Assembly (NCBI GenBank): GCA_005883355.1
Contig: VAXG01000040.1
Coordinates: 1 to 42,743, forward strand
Direction: 5' to 3'
DNA: 42,743 nucleotides
DNA from: Actinomycetota bacterium
GTDB lineage: Bacteria; Actinomycetota; Thermoleophilia; Gaiellales; Gaiellaceae
Part shown: positions 22,093 through 30,115 of the stretch, in pieces
Position numbering within the stretch: the stretch's first letter is position 1
How the letters are laid out: each line of letters begins with the position of its first letter
Program-made: the position numbers and the translations under genes
The notes under the pieces: model-generated
Told to the model about the DNA's origin: nothing
The model's input: only the letters and a program-made list of their open reading frames with translations
Databases searched by the model: none

Positions 22093-22104
22093 GGTTCGCC
22101 GGGA

Positions 22105-22563
22105 GTGCTCCGGGTAGGCGACAAGGTCATCGCTGCATCGGTCTGGACTGCTCCCCACGAGCGGCGGACGCTCGACGAGCTGCTCGTCGAGGGGGCGGCG
22201 CTCTTTTTCTTCTACCTCTTCGACTGGTCCGCGACCTGAACGCACGAGATGGAGCTCCTGCGTGACAGGAGCCCGGAGTTCCTCAGGGCGGGGGTCCGCC
22301 CATTCGGCATCTCCGGCGATTCCGAGTGGACGCACATCGCGTGGGCCCAGGCGCTCGACCTGAACTTTCCGCTCCTCTCCGACTGGAACAAGGAGGCGAT
22401 GCAGGCGTTCGGCGTCGAAGGGGACTTCCGGGGGCACCGTGGCGTCGCGGATCGAAGCGCGTTCCTCGTCGCGGAGGACGGTACGGTCCGCGGCGCATGG
22501 CGCTACGACACGGCCGAGGTGCCGGACTTCGACGAGCTGCTTCGCGCCGCGCAGGCTTTGTAG
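22105..22563 (+). CDS. peroxiredoxin-like selenoprotein (in-frame TGA = Sec45)
   Basis: From GTG 22105 the frame runs 44 codons to TGA 22237-22239, then stays open to TAG 22561-22563. Read through, it is a 152-aa AhpC/TSA-type redoxin. VGDKV (4-8) precedes LFFFYLFDWSAT-U-THEM (33-49). Then come FGISGDSEWTHIAWA, FPLLSDWNKEAMQAFGV and AFLVAEDGTVRGAWRY, all expected peroxiredoxin elements in order. The TGA falls exactly at the peroxidatic Cys of the (T/S)xxC motif (S42-A-T-U45). The product has no cysteine, so it would be a 1-Sec enzyme without a resolving thiol. A SECIS-like hairpin follows. It likely reduces peroxides using a thiol partner. The alternative is a nonsense pseudogene. A tool that treats TGA as stop would report only a fragment from ATG 22249. 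Confidence 0.8.
22237..22272 (+). promoter_or_regulatory. UGA codon and SECIS-like hairpin
   Basis: After TGA (22237-22239), GCTCCTG (22254-22260) pairs perfectly with CAGGAGC (22266-22272) around the loop CGTGA (22261-22265). The loop starts 21 nt after the UGA, and its second base is G. The known bacterial SECIS consensus asks for a short stem, a 3-14 nt loop with G in the first two positions and a loop 16-37 nt from the UGA. All are met. Confidence 0.7.
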
Positions 22564-24437
22564 CGCTCGGCGCCGCCCTGTACCTCGCGGCAGGCGCAGC
22601 CGCGACATGGCCAGCGATCCAGCACGCCCGGACGCATTTCCTCTCGGGCGGCGCACCCTCGCACGGCGAAGCGTCTCCGGGCGACCACCTTCAGACGCTC
22701 TACCACTACTGGCTCGTCGGCCACCAGCTCGAGCACGGCCACGCTCCCTGGCGCGACCCGTACAGCTTCCGGCCGGAGGCGAAGGCGCAGCCGAACTTCT
22801 CCGGCTGGCCGTACGGGATCCTCTTCTGGCCGCTCGGCGCCGTGTTCGGTCTTGTCGGCGGCTGGAACGTCCTCCAACTCCTCTTCTACGCCCTGGCGGG
22901 CCTCGCAGCGTGTGCGTGGCTGCGCGAGCTCGGACTGCCGCGAGGTCCGGCCCTCGCGGGAGGCCTCGCTTTTGCGATCGCGCCCTACCGGGTCGAGCAG
23001 AGCGTCGGCCATCTGCTCGGACCGATCTCGATCCTTCTTCCGCTTTCGCTGTGGGCGTTCGAGCGGGCTCGGCGCGGGAGTCGCTGGTGGCTCACGCTCG
23101 CCACGGTTGCGCTCGCATCGATTCCGCTCTCGGGACAGGTGCATCTCGCGCTGGGAGCGATTCCCTTCTTCCTCGGGTACGCGTTCTGCCGGACGCCCGA
23201 CCGGCGTCTCCTGCTCGGCGCCGGCGCCGGGGCGGTCGCGGCGATCGGCGCCGGCCTGGTGGTTCGCCAGACGGTGATCGAGCGGTCGACGCAATCGAGT
23301 GGTCGCTCCCTTGACGAGATCCGTTTCTACTCCGCTGACTTCGGCGACTTCGTCTCGCGGCACGTCGATCACGCGCGCAGCGAGCAGTTCGTCTTCCTGG
23401 GCTGGGCGACCCCGGTCGTCGCGCTCGCCGGTCTCCTCCTGCTCATCCGGTCACGTCGCTACGCGCTCGCCGTGATTTTCGGCGTCGGAACGTTCGTGCC
23501 GATCGTGCTTGCGCTCGGAACGCGCACGCCGATCTACGCAGCGCTCTGGCACGCGCTACCGCCTTTTCGCTTTCCGCGCGTGCCAGAACGACTGCTGCCG
23601 ATCGCCTCCCTGTGCATCGCGGCGCTGTTCGCCTTCGCCGTGGCACAGAGCAGGCGCACGATCGTCGCCGCGCTCGCGGTCGCGCTGCTCCTCGTCGACC
23701 TGCATGTGCAGGTCTACGGCAAGTCCGCGCCGGGGGATCCGGCCGGGGCCCTCCCGTCAGCGTCGGGGCGGCTCCTCGAGCTTCCCGTGTTCGATCCCGG
23801 CGTGCATTACGGCAGCGTCTACCTCTGGTACGACACAGCGGCCGAGCGCCAGCGGCCGGGCGGCTACTCGACAACCGCACCGAAGCCGGCGAAGCCGCTG
23901 GCCGATCATCTGCAGCGGCTGAACTGCGGCGACTGGAGTGAGGACATGGCCGGCGAGCTACAACGCCTCGGCGTCGGGTCGATCGCGCTGCACCGCGGGC
24001 TCTACGTTCGCAACCCGGCCTTGCCCGGCACGGCCTGGTTCGCAGTGCGGGGATTGCAGGCGCACGGCTGGAACGTGCAGCGCACCGCGGGCCCCGTCTG
24101 GCTCTTCGAGCGCGGCGGCAGCGGCGGCTCGCCCAGGCGCGTCGAGCCGGCTCATTCGCTCCCCGTCTTCTGTCAGGGCTGGTTCGGGAACACGGGATCC
24201 GGCCGCTACATGAGCGAGACGCACGCACCGTTCTGGATCTACGGGAGCGGAACGTTGACGCTCGACTTCGCTCCGTCTCCGCTGCGACCCCGCATTACCG
24301 TCGACGGGCGCCCGGGTTTCGACGTGCGCGGCCGCGGCTGGCATCTCGTCACCGTGGACGTCCCGCACCTGATCGACGTCGCCGACGAGAAGCGGAAGGT
24401 CGGAGTGAAACTGCTGCGGGTGGCTACATCCCCATAG
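22497..24437 (+). CDS. polytopic membrane glycosyltransferase-like (GT-C) protein
   Basis: 646 aa from ATG 22497, which lies inside the 3' end of the peroxiredoxin gene (67-base overlap, other frame); no later canonical start precedes the first helix. About ten membrane segments span residues 20-420 (for example GPALAGGLAFAIAPYR, ISILLPLSLWAFERA, FVFLGWATPVVALAGLLLLI). The loop after the first helix holds GDHLQTLYHYW with D63, the sort of acidic residue used in GT-C glycosyltransferases. The C-terminal some 220 residues are extracytoplasmic beta-rich (FAPSPLRPRITVDGR). Similar to uncharacterised actinobacterial YfhO/ArnT-like proteins. Donor and acceptor unknown. Its 3' end overlaps fabI by 14 bases. 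Confidence 0.72.
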   Translation: MALRHGRGAGLRRAASRRAGFVALGAALYLAAGAAATWPAIQHARTHFLSGGAPSHGEASPGDHLQTLYHYWLVGHQLEHGHAPWRDPYSFRPEAKAQPNFSGWPYGILFWPLGAVFGLVGGWNVLQLLFYALAGLAACAWLRELGLPRGPALAGGLAFAIAPYRVEQSVGHLLGPISILLPLSLWAFERARRGSRWWLTLATVALASIPLSGQVHLALGAIPFFLGYAFCRTPDRRLLLGAGAGAVAAIGAGLVVRQTVIERSTQSSGRSLDEIRFYSADFGDFVSRHVDHARSEQFVFLGWATPVVALAGLLLLIRSRRYALAVIFGVGTFVPIVLALGTRTPIYAALWHALPPFRFPRVPERLLPIASLCIAALFAFAVAQSRRTIVAALAVALLLVDLHVQVYGKSAPGDPAGALPSASGRLLELPVFDPGVHYGSVYLWYDTAAERQRPGGYSTTAPKPAKPLADHLQRLNCGDWSEDMAGELQRLGVGSIALHRGLYVRNPALPGTAWFAVRGLQAHGWNVQRTAGPVWLFERGGSGGSPRRVEPAHSLPVFCQGWFGNTGSGRYMSETHAPFWIYGSGTLTLDFAPSPLRPRITVDGRPGFDVRGRGWHLVTVDVPHLIDVADEKRKVGVKLLRVATSP

Positions 24438-25203
24438 CGTGATACCCGGAGTCCACGTACATCGTCGTCCCCGTGACGTTCCTCGCGTCGTCCGAGAGGA
24501 GATAGGCCGCGGCCGCGCCGACGTCATCGGCGTCGATGTGCCGGTGTAGCGGCGAGCGCTCCTCGACGATCGCCTCCATCGTCGGGAAGCCCGCGATCGA
24601 GCGGGCAGCCAACGTGCGCACGGGGCCGGCCGAGATCGCGTTGACACGGATGTTCTTCTGGCCGAGGTCCCACGCCAGATAGCGCACCGATGCGTCGAGC
24701 GTCGCTTTCGCGACGCCCATGACGTTGTAATGGGGAACGGCACGCTCGCCGCCGAGGTAGGTCATCGTGAGGATCGAGCCGCCGCCGCTTTTCTCGAACA
24801 ACGGTTCCGCAGCCCTCGCACACGCGACCAGCGAGTAGGCGCTCACGTCGAGCGCCGTCCAGAAGCGGTCGCGCGGCGTGTCGGTGAAGCGGCCCTCGAG
24901 ATCCTCCGCCGCGGCGAAGGCGACCGAGTGCACGAGCAAGTCGAGTCCGCCGTCGAATGCTTCGCCGACTTCGCGAAACACGCGCGCGACGTCTTCGTCC
25001 GAGCGAACGTCGCACTCGGTCACGAGCGGGCTCGAGATCGTCTCTGCCAGCCCGCGAACGCTCTTCTCGATGCGGGCTCCCTGGTACGTGAACGCTATCT
25101 CCGCCCCCGCGTCCGCGAGCCGCTTCGCGATCGCCCAGGCGATCGACCTCTTGTTCGCACACCCGAGAACCAAACCACGTTTGCCTTCGTAGGCCCCGCT
25201 CAT
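24424..25203 (-). CDS. fabI: enoyl-[acyl-carrier-protein] reductase (NADH), FabI type
   Basis: 259-aa FabI that reduces trans-2-enoyl-ACP in the last step of fatty-acid elongation. The cofactor site is GLVLGCANKRSIAWAIAK (10-27), the FabI variant of the Rossmann motif. The catalytic pair is Y159 and K166 in HYNVMGVAKA, with Y149 in TMTYLGGERAVPHY also characteristic. LLVHSVAFA (89-97) and VNAISAGPVRTLAA (near 190) follow the family. ATG 25203 has TATGCT six bases upstream. The frame continues open for 311 codons upstream but only as antisense of the subtilase. Divergent from the subtilase gene with 39 bases between starts. Confidence 0.95.
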   Translation of the reverse strand: MSGAYEGKRGLVLGCANKRSIAWAIAKRLADAGAEIAFTYQGARIEKSVRGLAETISSPLVTECDVRSDEDVARVFREVGEAFDGGLDLLVHSVAFAAAEDLEGRFTDTPRDRFWTALDVSAYSLVACARAAEPLFEKSGGGSILTMTYLGGERAVPHYNVMGVAKATLDASVRYLAWDLGQKNIRVNAISAGPVRTLAARSIAGFPTMEAIVEERSPLHRHIDADDVGAAAAYLLSDDARNVTGTTMYVDSGYHAMGM

Positions 25204-25209
25204 TGCGCG

Positions 25210-25215
25210 AGCATA
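25210..25215 (-). promoter_or_regulatory. -10 box of fabI
   Basis: TATGCT on the minus strand, six bases before ATG 25203, with no Shine-Dalgarno sequence. A leaderless transcript is predicted. Confidence 0.55.
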
Positions 25216-25242
25216 AATCCATTCGGCTACATTGCGGTCCCC

Positions 25243-28200
25243 TTGCGCCGTTTCGTGGGTCTCCTTGCGGTGGCGGCGGTGCTCGCGTCGGCAGGCCCGG
25301 CCGGCGCCTCGCTCGTTCACATCGATCGCACCCTCGGCGAGTTGACGATCCCTCGTGTGCGCGCAGGAACGCTCACGATCCCACGCGGCCACGCCTCCGG
25401 TCGCGTCCGCGTGATCGCTGGTCTCCCGCTCCCACCCCTCGCTTCCATACGAGGCCGGGAGCTCACGGCGCAGGGCGGCAGCCGCAGGCTCGATGTCGCG
25501 AGCTCGGCTTCGCGCCGCTATCTCGCCCGCGTCGCCGCGGCGCAGCGTCTTGCGGCGGCGCGGCTCCTCCGCGCCATTCCGGAGGCGCGAATCGGCCGGC
25601 GCTACCAGGTCGTGCTCGACGGATTCGTGGTCTCTCTGCCGGTGACCAGGCTGCCGCGTCTGGCCCGCCTCGGCTTCGTGCGGAAGATCTATCCAAGCGT
25701 TCGCTACCACCTCGCCACAGACACGAGCCCGTCGGTCATCGGAGCCACGGAGCTGCAAAAGCTCACCGGCGTGAAGGGCGACGGGATCAAGATCGCCATC
25801 GTCGATGACGGGGTCGACAGCACGAACCCGTTCCTGAATCCGACCGGCTACTCGTATCCGGCGGGCTTCCCGAAGGGCGGGCGCAAGTGGACGACGCCGA
25901 AGGTCATCGTCGCGCGAGCGTTTCCAGGGCCGAACTCGGACCGGGCGGGCCGGCTGCCGATCGACCGAGAGGCCTCGTTCCACGCGACGCACGTCGCAGG
26001 CATCGCAGCCGGGGACGCCGGAACCTGCTCTCCGGGCGGCCGCGACCACCCGCCCACCTGCGGGCTCTCCGGGGTCGCCCCGCGCGCGTGGATCGGCAAC
26101 TACCGGGTGTTCAACGTGCCGACGCCGATCGGGCACATCGCCAACACACCCGAGATCGCTGCGGCGTTCGAGTTCGCCGTGCGCGACGGCATGGACGTGA
26201 TCAACTTCTCCGGCGGCGGCGCCGAGACGGAGCCCGCCAACGACGCCATGATCGACGTCATCCGCAACGTGACAGCTGCCGGGGTCGTTCCGGTCATCTC
26301 AGCGGGAAACGATCGTGACCAGTTCGGCATGGGAACGGTCGGCTCGCCGGGATCGGCCCCCGATGCGATCACCGTCGCGGCGGTCTCGAACACCCACGTC
26401 TTCGACCCCACCCTCTCGGTGCGGGCGGCCGGTGCGCCCGCGGACCTACGCAGCATTGCGATTGCCGGCGCGGGCGGCGGCCTCTTTCCGGACTCGTTCG
26501 GCTACACGGCCCACCGGCTGGTCGACGTCGGGGCGCTCGTCGCAGCGAACGGAAACGCGATCGACCGCCGACTCTGCGGTCCGGACGGCGACACGAACAA
26601 TCCCGACAAGTCCCAGTTGCGGGCGGGATCGCTGGACGGAGACATCGCATTCGCGTCGCGGGGACACTGCACGTTCGTCTCCAAGACACTTCGTGCTGCA
26701 CGCGCAGGTGCGATCGCTCTCGTGCTCGTCGACAATCGCACCGGCGGTCCCGACGGGATTCCGATCGAACTCCCTTTGCCGTCGGGAATGATCTCCGACC
26801 TCGACGGCGCCCGACTCCGTGCCTTTCTCGCTACGACCGGTGGTGCTGCCGGCGTGACGATCGGCAATGCCGTGCAGCGCGTCGAGACGGGCCGTAGCGG
26901 TGTGGTCACGAGCTTCTCCTCCGGAGGACCGACGGCGTTCGGGCATCTCCTCAAACCCGATGTATCCGCACCGGGAGGCCAGATCCTCTCCTCCACCCTC
27001 CCGGAATTCACCGGCGGCTCGCCGTTCGCCGTCTTCGACGGCACCAGCATGGCTGCTCCGCACGTCTCGGGGGCCGCGGCGCTGCTGCTGCAACTTCATC
27101 CGGGCTGGTCGCCACAGCAGGTCAAGTCTGCGCTCGTCTCGACCGCGGGCGCGGCCTGGGATGACACCGCGCGCACCCAGGAGGCTGCCGTCACACTCGA
27201 GGGCGGCGGCCTCGTCGACCTGCCGCGTGCAGCAAGCCCGTTGGTGCTGACCGAGCCGGCGTCCCTCTCGTTCCGGGACCTCGACGTCAACCACGGCAGC
27301 GACAGCAGAGCGCTGCTCGTTCGAGTCACGGACGCCGGCGACGGCGCCGGGACCTGGAACGTGCAGCTTGCACCGCAAGCGACGTCGAGCGGTGCCTCGC
27401 TCGACGTGCCGCCGGCCCTCGTGGTCCCTCCGGGAGGGGAGGCCGACCTCGTCGCGGTTGCGCGCGGCAGCCCCGACGCGGTGGCAGGCGAGGATTACGG
27501 GTTCATCCTTCTGCGCCGCGGCGACGTCACGCGCAAGATTCCCTACGAATTCTTCGTCGGCAGGCCGCAACTCGAACTGCTGCAGCCCAAGCGGCTCGAA
27601 CGCTTCCAGATCGGAGACACGGTCAACGGACCGGACCGCGTCTCTGCCTACTGCTGCCCGTCCGAGCCATTCGGGCCGCCGCCGGATTACGTCGGTCCTC
27701 CGATGAACGAGACCGGAGCGGAGACGCTGTACGTCACGAGCATCAACCAGCCCGTCGCCAACATCGGGGTCGCGATCGAGGCCTCGCGCGCGGGGTCGAG
27801 CGTCGACCCCTGGTTCCTCGGCTCTCCCAACGAACGTGACGTACAGGGATACGCAGGAACGCCCGTCAACGTCAACGAATTGATGAACGACTTCGGCTTC
27901 GACCTCGGCGCAGCGGGGGCGTCGTTTCCCAAGGTGCAGCGCTTCTACGTCTCGGTCGACTCCGGCTCGGACAGCTTCACGCACCGCTCCCTTCCGGGAA
28001 GCTACGTCCTTCGCTCGTGGGTCAACGATGTACGTCCGCCGCGAATCCGGCTGTTGACGCATCGCGTCGCAGCGGGACGTCCGACAATCGTGGCCCGCGT
28101 CACCGACAAGGGTGCCGGCGTCGATCCGCTCTCCCTCGTGCTCGCCTACCGGCGCGTGCTCGTCGGCGCAGCGCTGTACGACCCGACCACGGGAATCGCA

Positions 28201-28638
28201 GTCTTCCCGTTGCCACAACAAGCCGCGGAGATTCCGAAGGGACACACACGCGCGATCATCTCGGCAGCCGACTACCAGGAGTCGAAGAACGTCAATTCGG
28301 TCGGCTCGGACATCCTTCCCAACACGGCCTACAGGCCCGTCGGCATCACCGGCGTGCCGGGCCCGGCGCTCACGTGGGTCGCCCCGGCCGAGAACCGCTG
28401 CGTCGCGAAGATCGCCGCGCTGGTTGTCGTGGCGAGCTCGACGAAGCGAGTTCGATCGGTGCGCTTCCTCGTCGACGGGAAGCAGATCGAGATCGACCGG
28501 AACGGCGCTGTCGACGTCTTCTCGGGCTCGTGGGCAACGCGCCTCGTTCCGGCAGGAAAGCACGAGCTGCGAGCCGTCGCGACGGACGCCGGTGGGCACA
28601 CCTTCGCCGCGACGCGTCACGTGAAGGTCTGCCGGTAG
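25243..28638 (+). CDS. secreted subtilase (S8 peptidase) with PA domain
   Basis: 1131 aa from TTG 25243; GTG 25255 is possible. The signal peptide ends near Ala20-22. A propeptide region follows (about 25-165), then the S8 domain with Asp188 in IAIVDDGVD, His247 in HATHVAG and Ser602 in DGTSMAAPHVSG, and NFSGGG/ISAGND for the oxyanion region. A PA insert (about 465-525, FASRGHCTFVSKTLRAARAG) splits the catalytic domain, as in C5a-peptidase-like and PA-type subtilases. After about 660 come beta-sandwich (Fn3-like) domains and a C-terminal Ig-like fold (VRFLVDGKQIEIDRNG). No LPxTG anchor or C-terminal helix is visible, so it is probably released. It degrades extracellular protein. A TACATT box lies 9 nt before the TTG. 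Confidence 0.92.
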   Translation: MRRFVGLLAVAAVLASAGPAGASLVHIDRTLGELTIPRVRAGTLTIPRGHASGRVRVIAGLPLPPLASIRGRELTAQGGSRRLDVASSASRRYLARVAAAQRLAAARLLRAIPEARIGRRYQVVLDGFVVSLPVTRLPRLARLGFVRKIYPSVRYHLATDTSPSVIGATELQKLTGVKGDGIKIAIVDDGVDSTNPFLNPTGYSYPAGFPKGGRKWTTPKVIVARAFPGPNSDRAGRLPIDREASFHATHVAGIAAGDAGTCSPGGRDHPPTCGLSGVAPRAWIGNYRVFNVPTPIGHIANTPEIAAAFEFAVRDGMDVINFSGGGAETEPANDAMIDVIRNVTAAGVVPVISAGNDRDQFGMGTVGSPGSAPDAITVAAVSNTHVFDPTLSVRAAGAPADLRSIAIAGAGGGLFPDSFGYTAHRLVDVGALVAANGNAIDRRLCGPDGDTNNPDKSQLRAGSLDGDIAFASRGHCTFVSKTLRAARAGAIALVLVDNRTGGPDGIPIELPLPSGMISDLDGARLRAFLATTGGAAGVTIGNAVQRVETGRSGVVTSFSSGGPTAFGHLLKPDVSAPGGQILSSTLPEFTGGSPFAVFDGTSMAAPHVSGAAALLLQLHPGWSPQQVKSALVSTAGAAWDDTARTQEAAVTLEGGGLVDLPRAASPLVLTEPASLSFRDLDVNHGSDSRALLVRVTDAGDGAGTWNVQLAPQATSSGASLDVPPALVVPPGGEADLVAVARGSPDAVAGEDYGFILLRRGDVTRKIPYEFFVGRPQLELLQPKRLERFQIGDTVNGPDRVSAYCCPSEPFGPPPDYVGPPMNETGAETLYVTSINQPVANIGVAIEASRAGSSVDPWFLGSPNERDVQGYAGTPVNVNELMNDFGFDLGAAGASFPKVQRFYVSVDSGSDSFTHRSLPGSYVLRSWVNDVRPPRIRLLTHRVAAGRPTIVARVTDKGAGVDPLSLVLAYRRVLVGAALYDPTTGIAVFPLPQQAAEIPKGHTRAIISAADYQESKNVNSVGSDILPNTAYRPVGITGVPGPALTWVAPAENRCVAKIAALVVVASSTKRVRSVRFLVDGKQIEIDRNGAVDVFSGSWATRLVPAGKHELRAVATDAGGHTFAATRHVKVCR

Positions 28639-29402
28639 ATCACGAGCGCGTAGCGGTCGTCACGGGCGCGTCGAGTGGCATCGGCGAGGCAATCGCCCGC
28701 GCGCTCGCCGGCGAAGGCTGGCGTCTGGTACTGCTCGCGCGCCGCGAGGACCGCCTGCGTCGGCTCTCCGACGAGCTCGGGGTGGAGTACGAGGTTTGCG
28801 ACGTCGGTCGCCGAGCAGACGTCGAGCGTGTCGCGGGGGCGGTGCTGGCACGTCATCCCCAGATTCAGCTTCTCGTCAACAACGCCGGCATCCCGGGGCG
28901 CGCGGGATTCGCCACGATCGAGCTCGACCGGCTCGAAGAGGTTCTGCGCGTCAACTACCTGGGCGCGGTGTGGTGCCTGCGCGCGTTCCTACCCGGGCTC
29001 GAGCGTGCGGGACGCTCGGACGTCGTGAACATCGTCTCGGTCGCCGGCACCGTCGCGTTCGGCTCGTCGGGGCCCTACTCGGCCTCCAAGCATGCCGAGC
29101 TCGGCTTCTCCCGCTCCACCGCCGCGGAGCTAGGCGGGCGAGGCATCCACGTCCACACCGTCAACCCTGGCTTCGTGGAGACGGAAGGATTCCCACAGGG
29201 CTCCGTCCTCCGCAGCGCGCTCCTGCGGCGACTCGTCGTCGGCCCGGAGCACGTGGCGCAACATGTCCTCATAGCCCTCGCGCGCGACAAGCGCGAGACG
29301 TTCGTGCCGCGGTGGTATCGAGCAGCTGCGGTTGCTCAAGCGCTTGCGCCCGGGCTCGTCGCACGACTCGCCTCACGCGGCGGCTACCGGGGCGGCACCT
29401 AA
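28629..29402 (+). CDS. short-chain dehydrogenase/reductase
   Basis: About 257 aa of classical SDR. The cofactor motif TGASSGIGEA (12-21), LVNNAG (82-87), S137 in NIVSVAG and the catalytic Y150/K154 in YSASKHA are all intact, followed by VNPGFVETEGF. Substrate is unknown. The start is odd: homology begins around 28647, but no ATG, GTG or TTG lies in this frame between there and far upstream. The gene would have to start at CTG 28629 or by coupling to the subtilase stop (TAG 28636-28638). The 3' end overlaps the convergent methyltransferase by 4 bases. Confidence 0.85.
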   Translation: MPVDHERVAVVTGASSGIGEAIARALAGEGWRLVLLARREDRLRRLSDELGVEYEVCDVGRRADVERVAGAVLARHPQIQLLVNNAGIPGRAGFATIELDRLEEVLRVNYLGAVWCLRAFLPGLERAGRSDVVNIVSVAGTVAFGSSGPYSASKHAELGFSRSTAAELGGRGIHVHTVNPGFVETEGFPQGSVLRSALLRRLVVGPEHVAQHVLIALARDKRETFVPRWYRAAAVAQALAPGLVARLASRGGYRGGT

Positions 29403-30115
29403 GGCTTGCGGAGGAGGTACCAGCCGCTCTCGGCCACGTAGGCCTCCGGGCCACCGGGCGAGAGCTGCCGCGCCCGCGCCCGCGCGTCGCCCTCGCACCC
29501 GGCCAGGTCGAGGTAGTAGTCGAGCTCGCGACGATGCGTCTGGAAGCGAGTGCGGATCAAGACGAGACCGTTGGCCTCGAAGAGCTGTCGGAAGTCGACG
29601 TCGGGCAGCGTCCGCGTGTGCGACGGATCCCGAGCCCGCTCGAAGCGATCGAGGTCGAGCGCGGCCAACGGATCAACCGGGGCGATCTGGTCGTCGACGA
29701 AGACACGCCCGCCCGGTGCGGTGACCCGCACGAGCTCTGCGATCGCCGGCTCTGGATGCGCAATGTGATGCAGCGTGCGCCGCGTGCAGGCGAGATCGAA
29801 CGAGCCCGTGTCAAACGGAAGGTTCGTCGCGTCACCTTCGACGAACGTGACGTTCTCGGGCGCCCCTTTACGGGCCCGCTCGAGGAGCTCGGGGACGATG
29901 TCCACGCCCACGACCTCACGGACGAGCGGCGCCAGCGCGAGTGCAAGCGTGCCCGCACCGGTCCCGCTGTCGATCGCACGCTCGTCTCCGGTCGGCGCGA
30001 CGAAGGTGCGGACCTGTTCGCGCACGGTTTCGATCTGCTGTCGGGAGTGATCCGCGACGCGCTCGGCGGTCGCGCCGAAGCGCGCGCGCACGTCGTCGAC
30101 GTTCGACTCAGGCAT
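29399..30115 (-). CDS. class I SAM-dependent methyltransferase
   Basis: 238 aa of UbiE/Methyltransf_11-type fold. Motif I is AIDSGTGAGTLALALAP (47-63, with Ser in place of the first usual Gly), the acidic end of strand 2 is VVGVDIV (68-74), VEGDATNLPF (91-100) corresponds to motif II, and APGGRVFVDDQ (133-143) to motif III. There is no targeting signal. The acceptor substrate cannot be told. The last gene of the minus-strand operon: its ATG overlaps the 3' end of alr by 8 bases. Confidence 0.88.
   Translation of the reverse strand: MPESNVDDVRARFGATAERVADHSRQQIETVREQVRTFVAPTGDERAIDSGTGAGTLALALAPLVREVVGVDIVPELLERARKGAPENVTFVEGDATNLPFDTGSFDLACTRRTLHHIAHPEPAIAELVRVTAPGGRVFVDDQIAPVDPLAALDLDRFERARDPSHTRTLPDVDFRQLFEANGLVLIRTRFQTHRRELDYYLDLAGCEGDARARARQLSPGGPEAYVAESGWYLLRKP

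Noticed and set aside
22240-22262. Alternative 5-bp stem ACGCA/TGCGT directly after the TGA as SECIS
   Set aside because: Its loop is too close to the UGA and the stem is weaker; the 7-bp hairpin at 22254-22272 fits the known spacing.
22249-22563. Independent 104-aa gene starting at ATG 22249
   Set aside because: This lacks the first strand and active site of the redoxin; the upstream in-frame 44 codons supply exactly the missing part, so it is the 3' portion of the TGA-containing gene.
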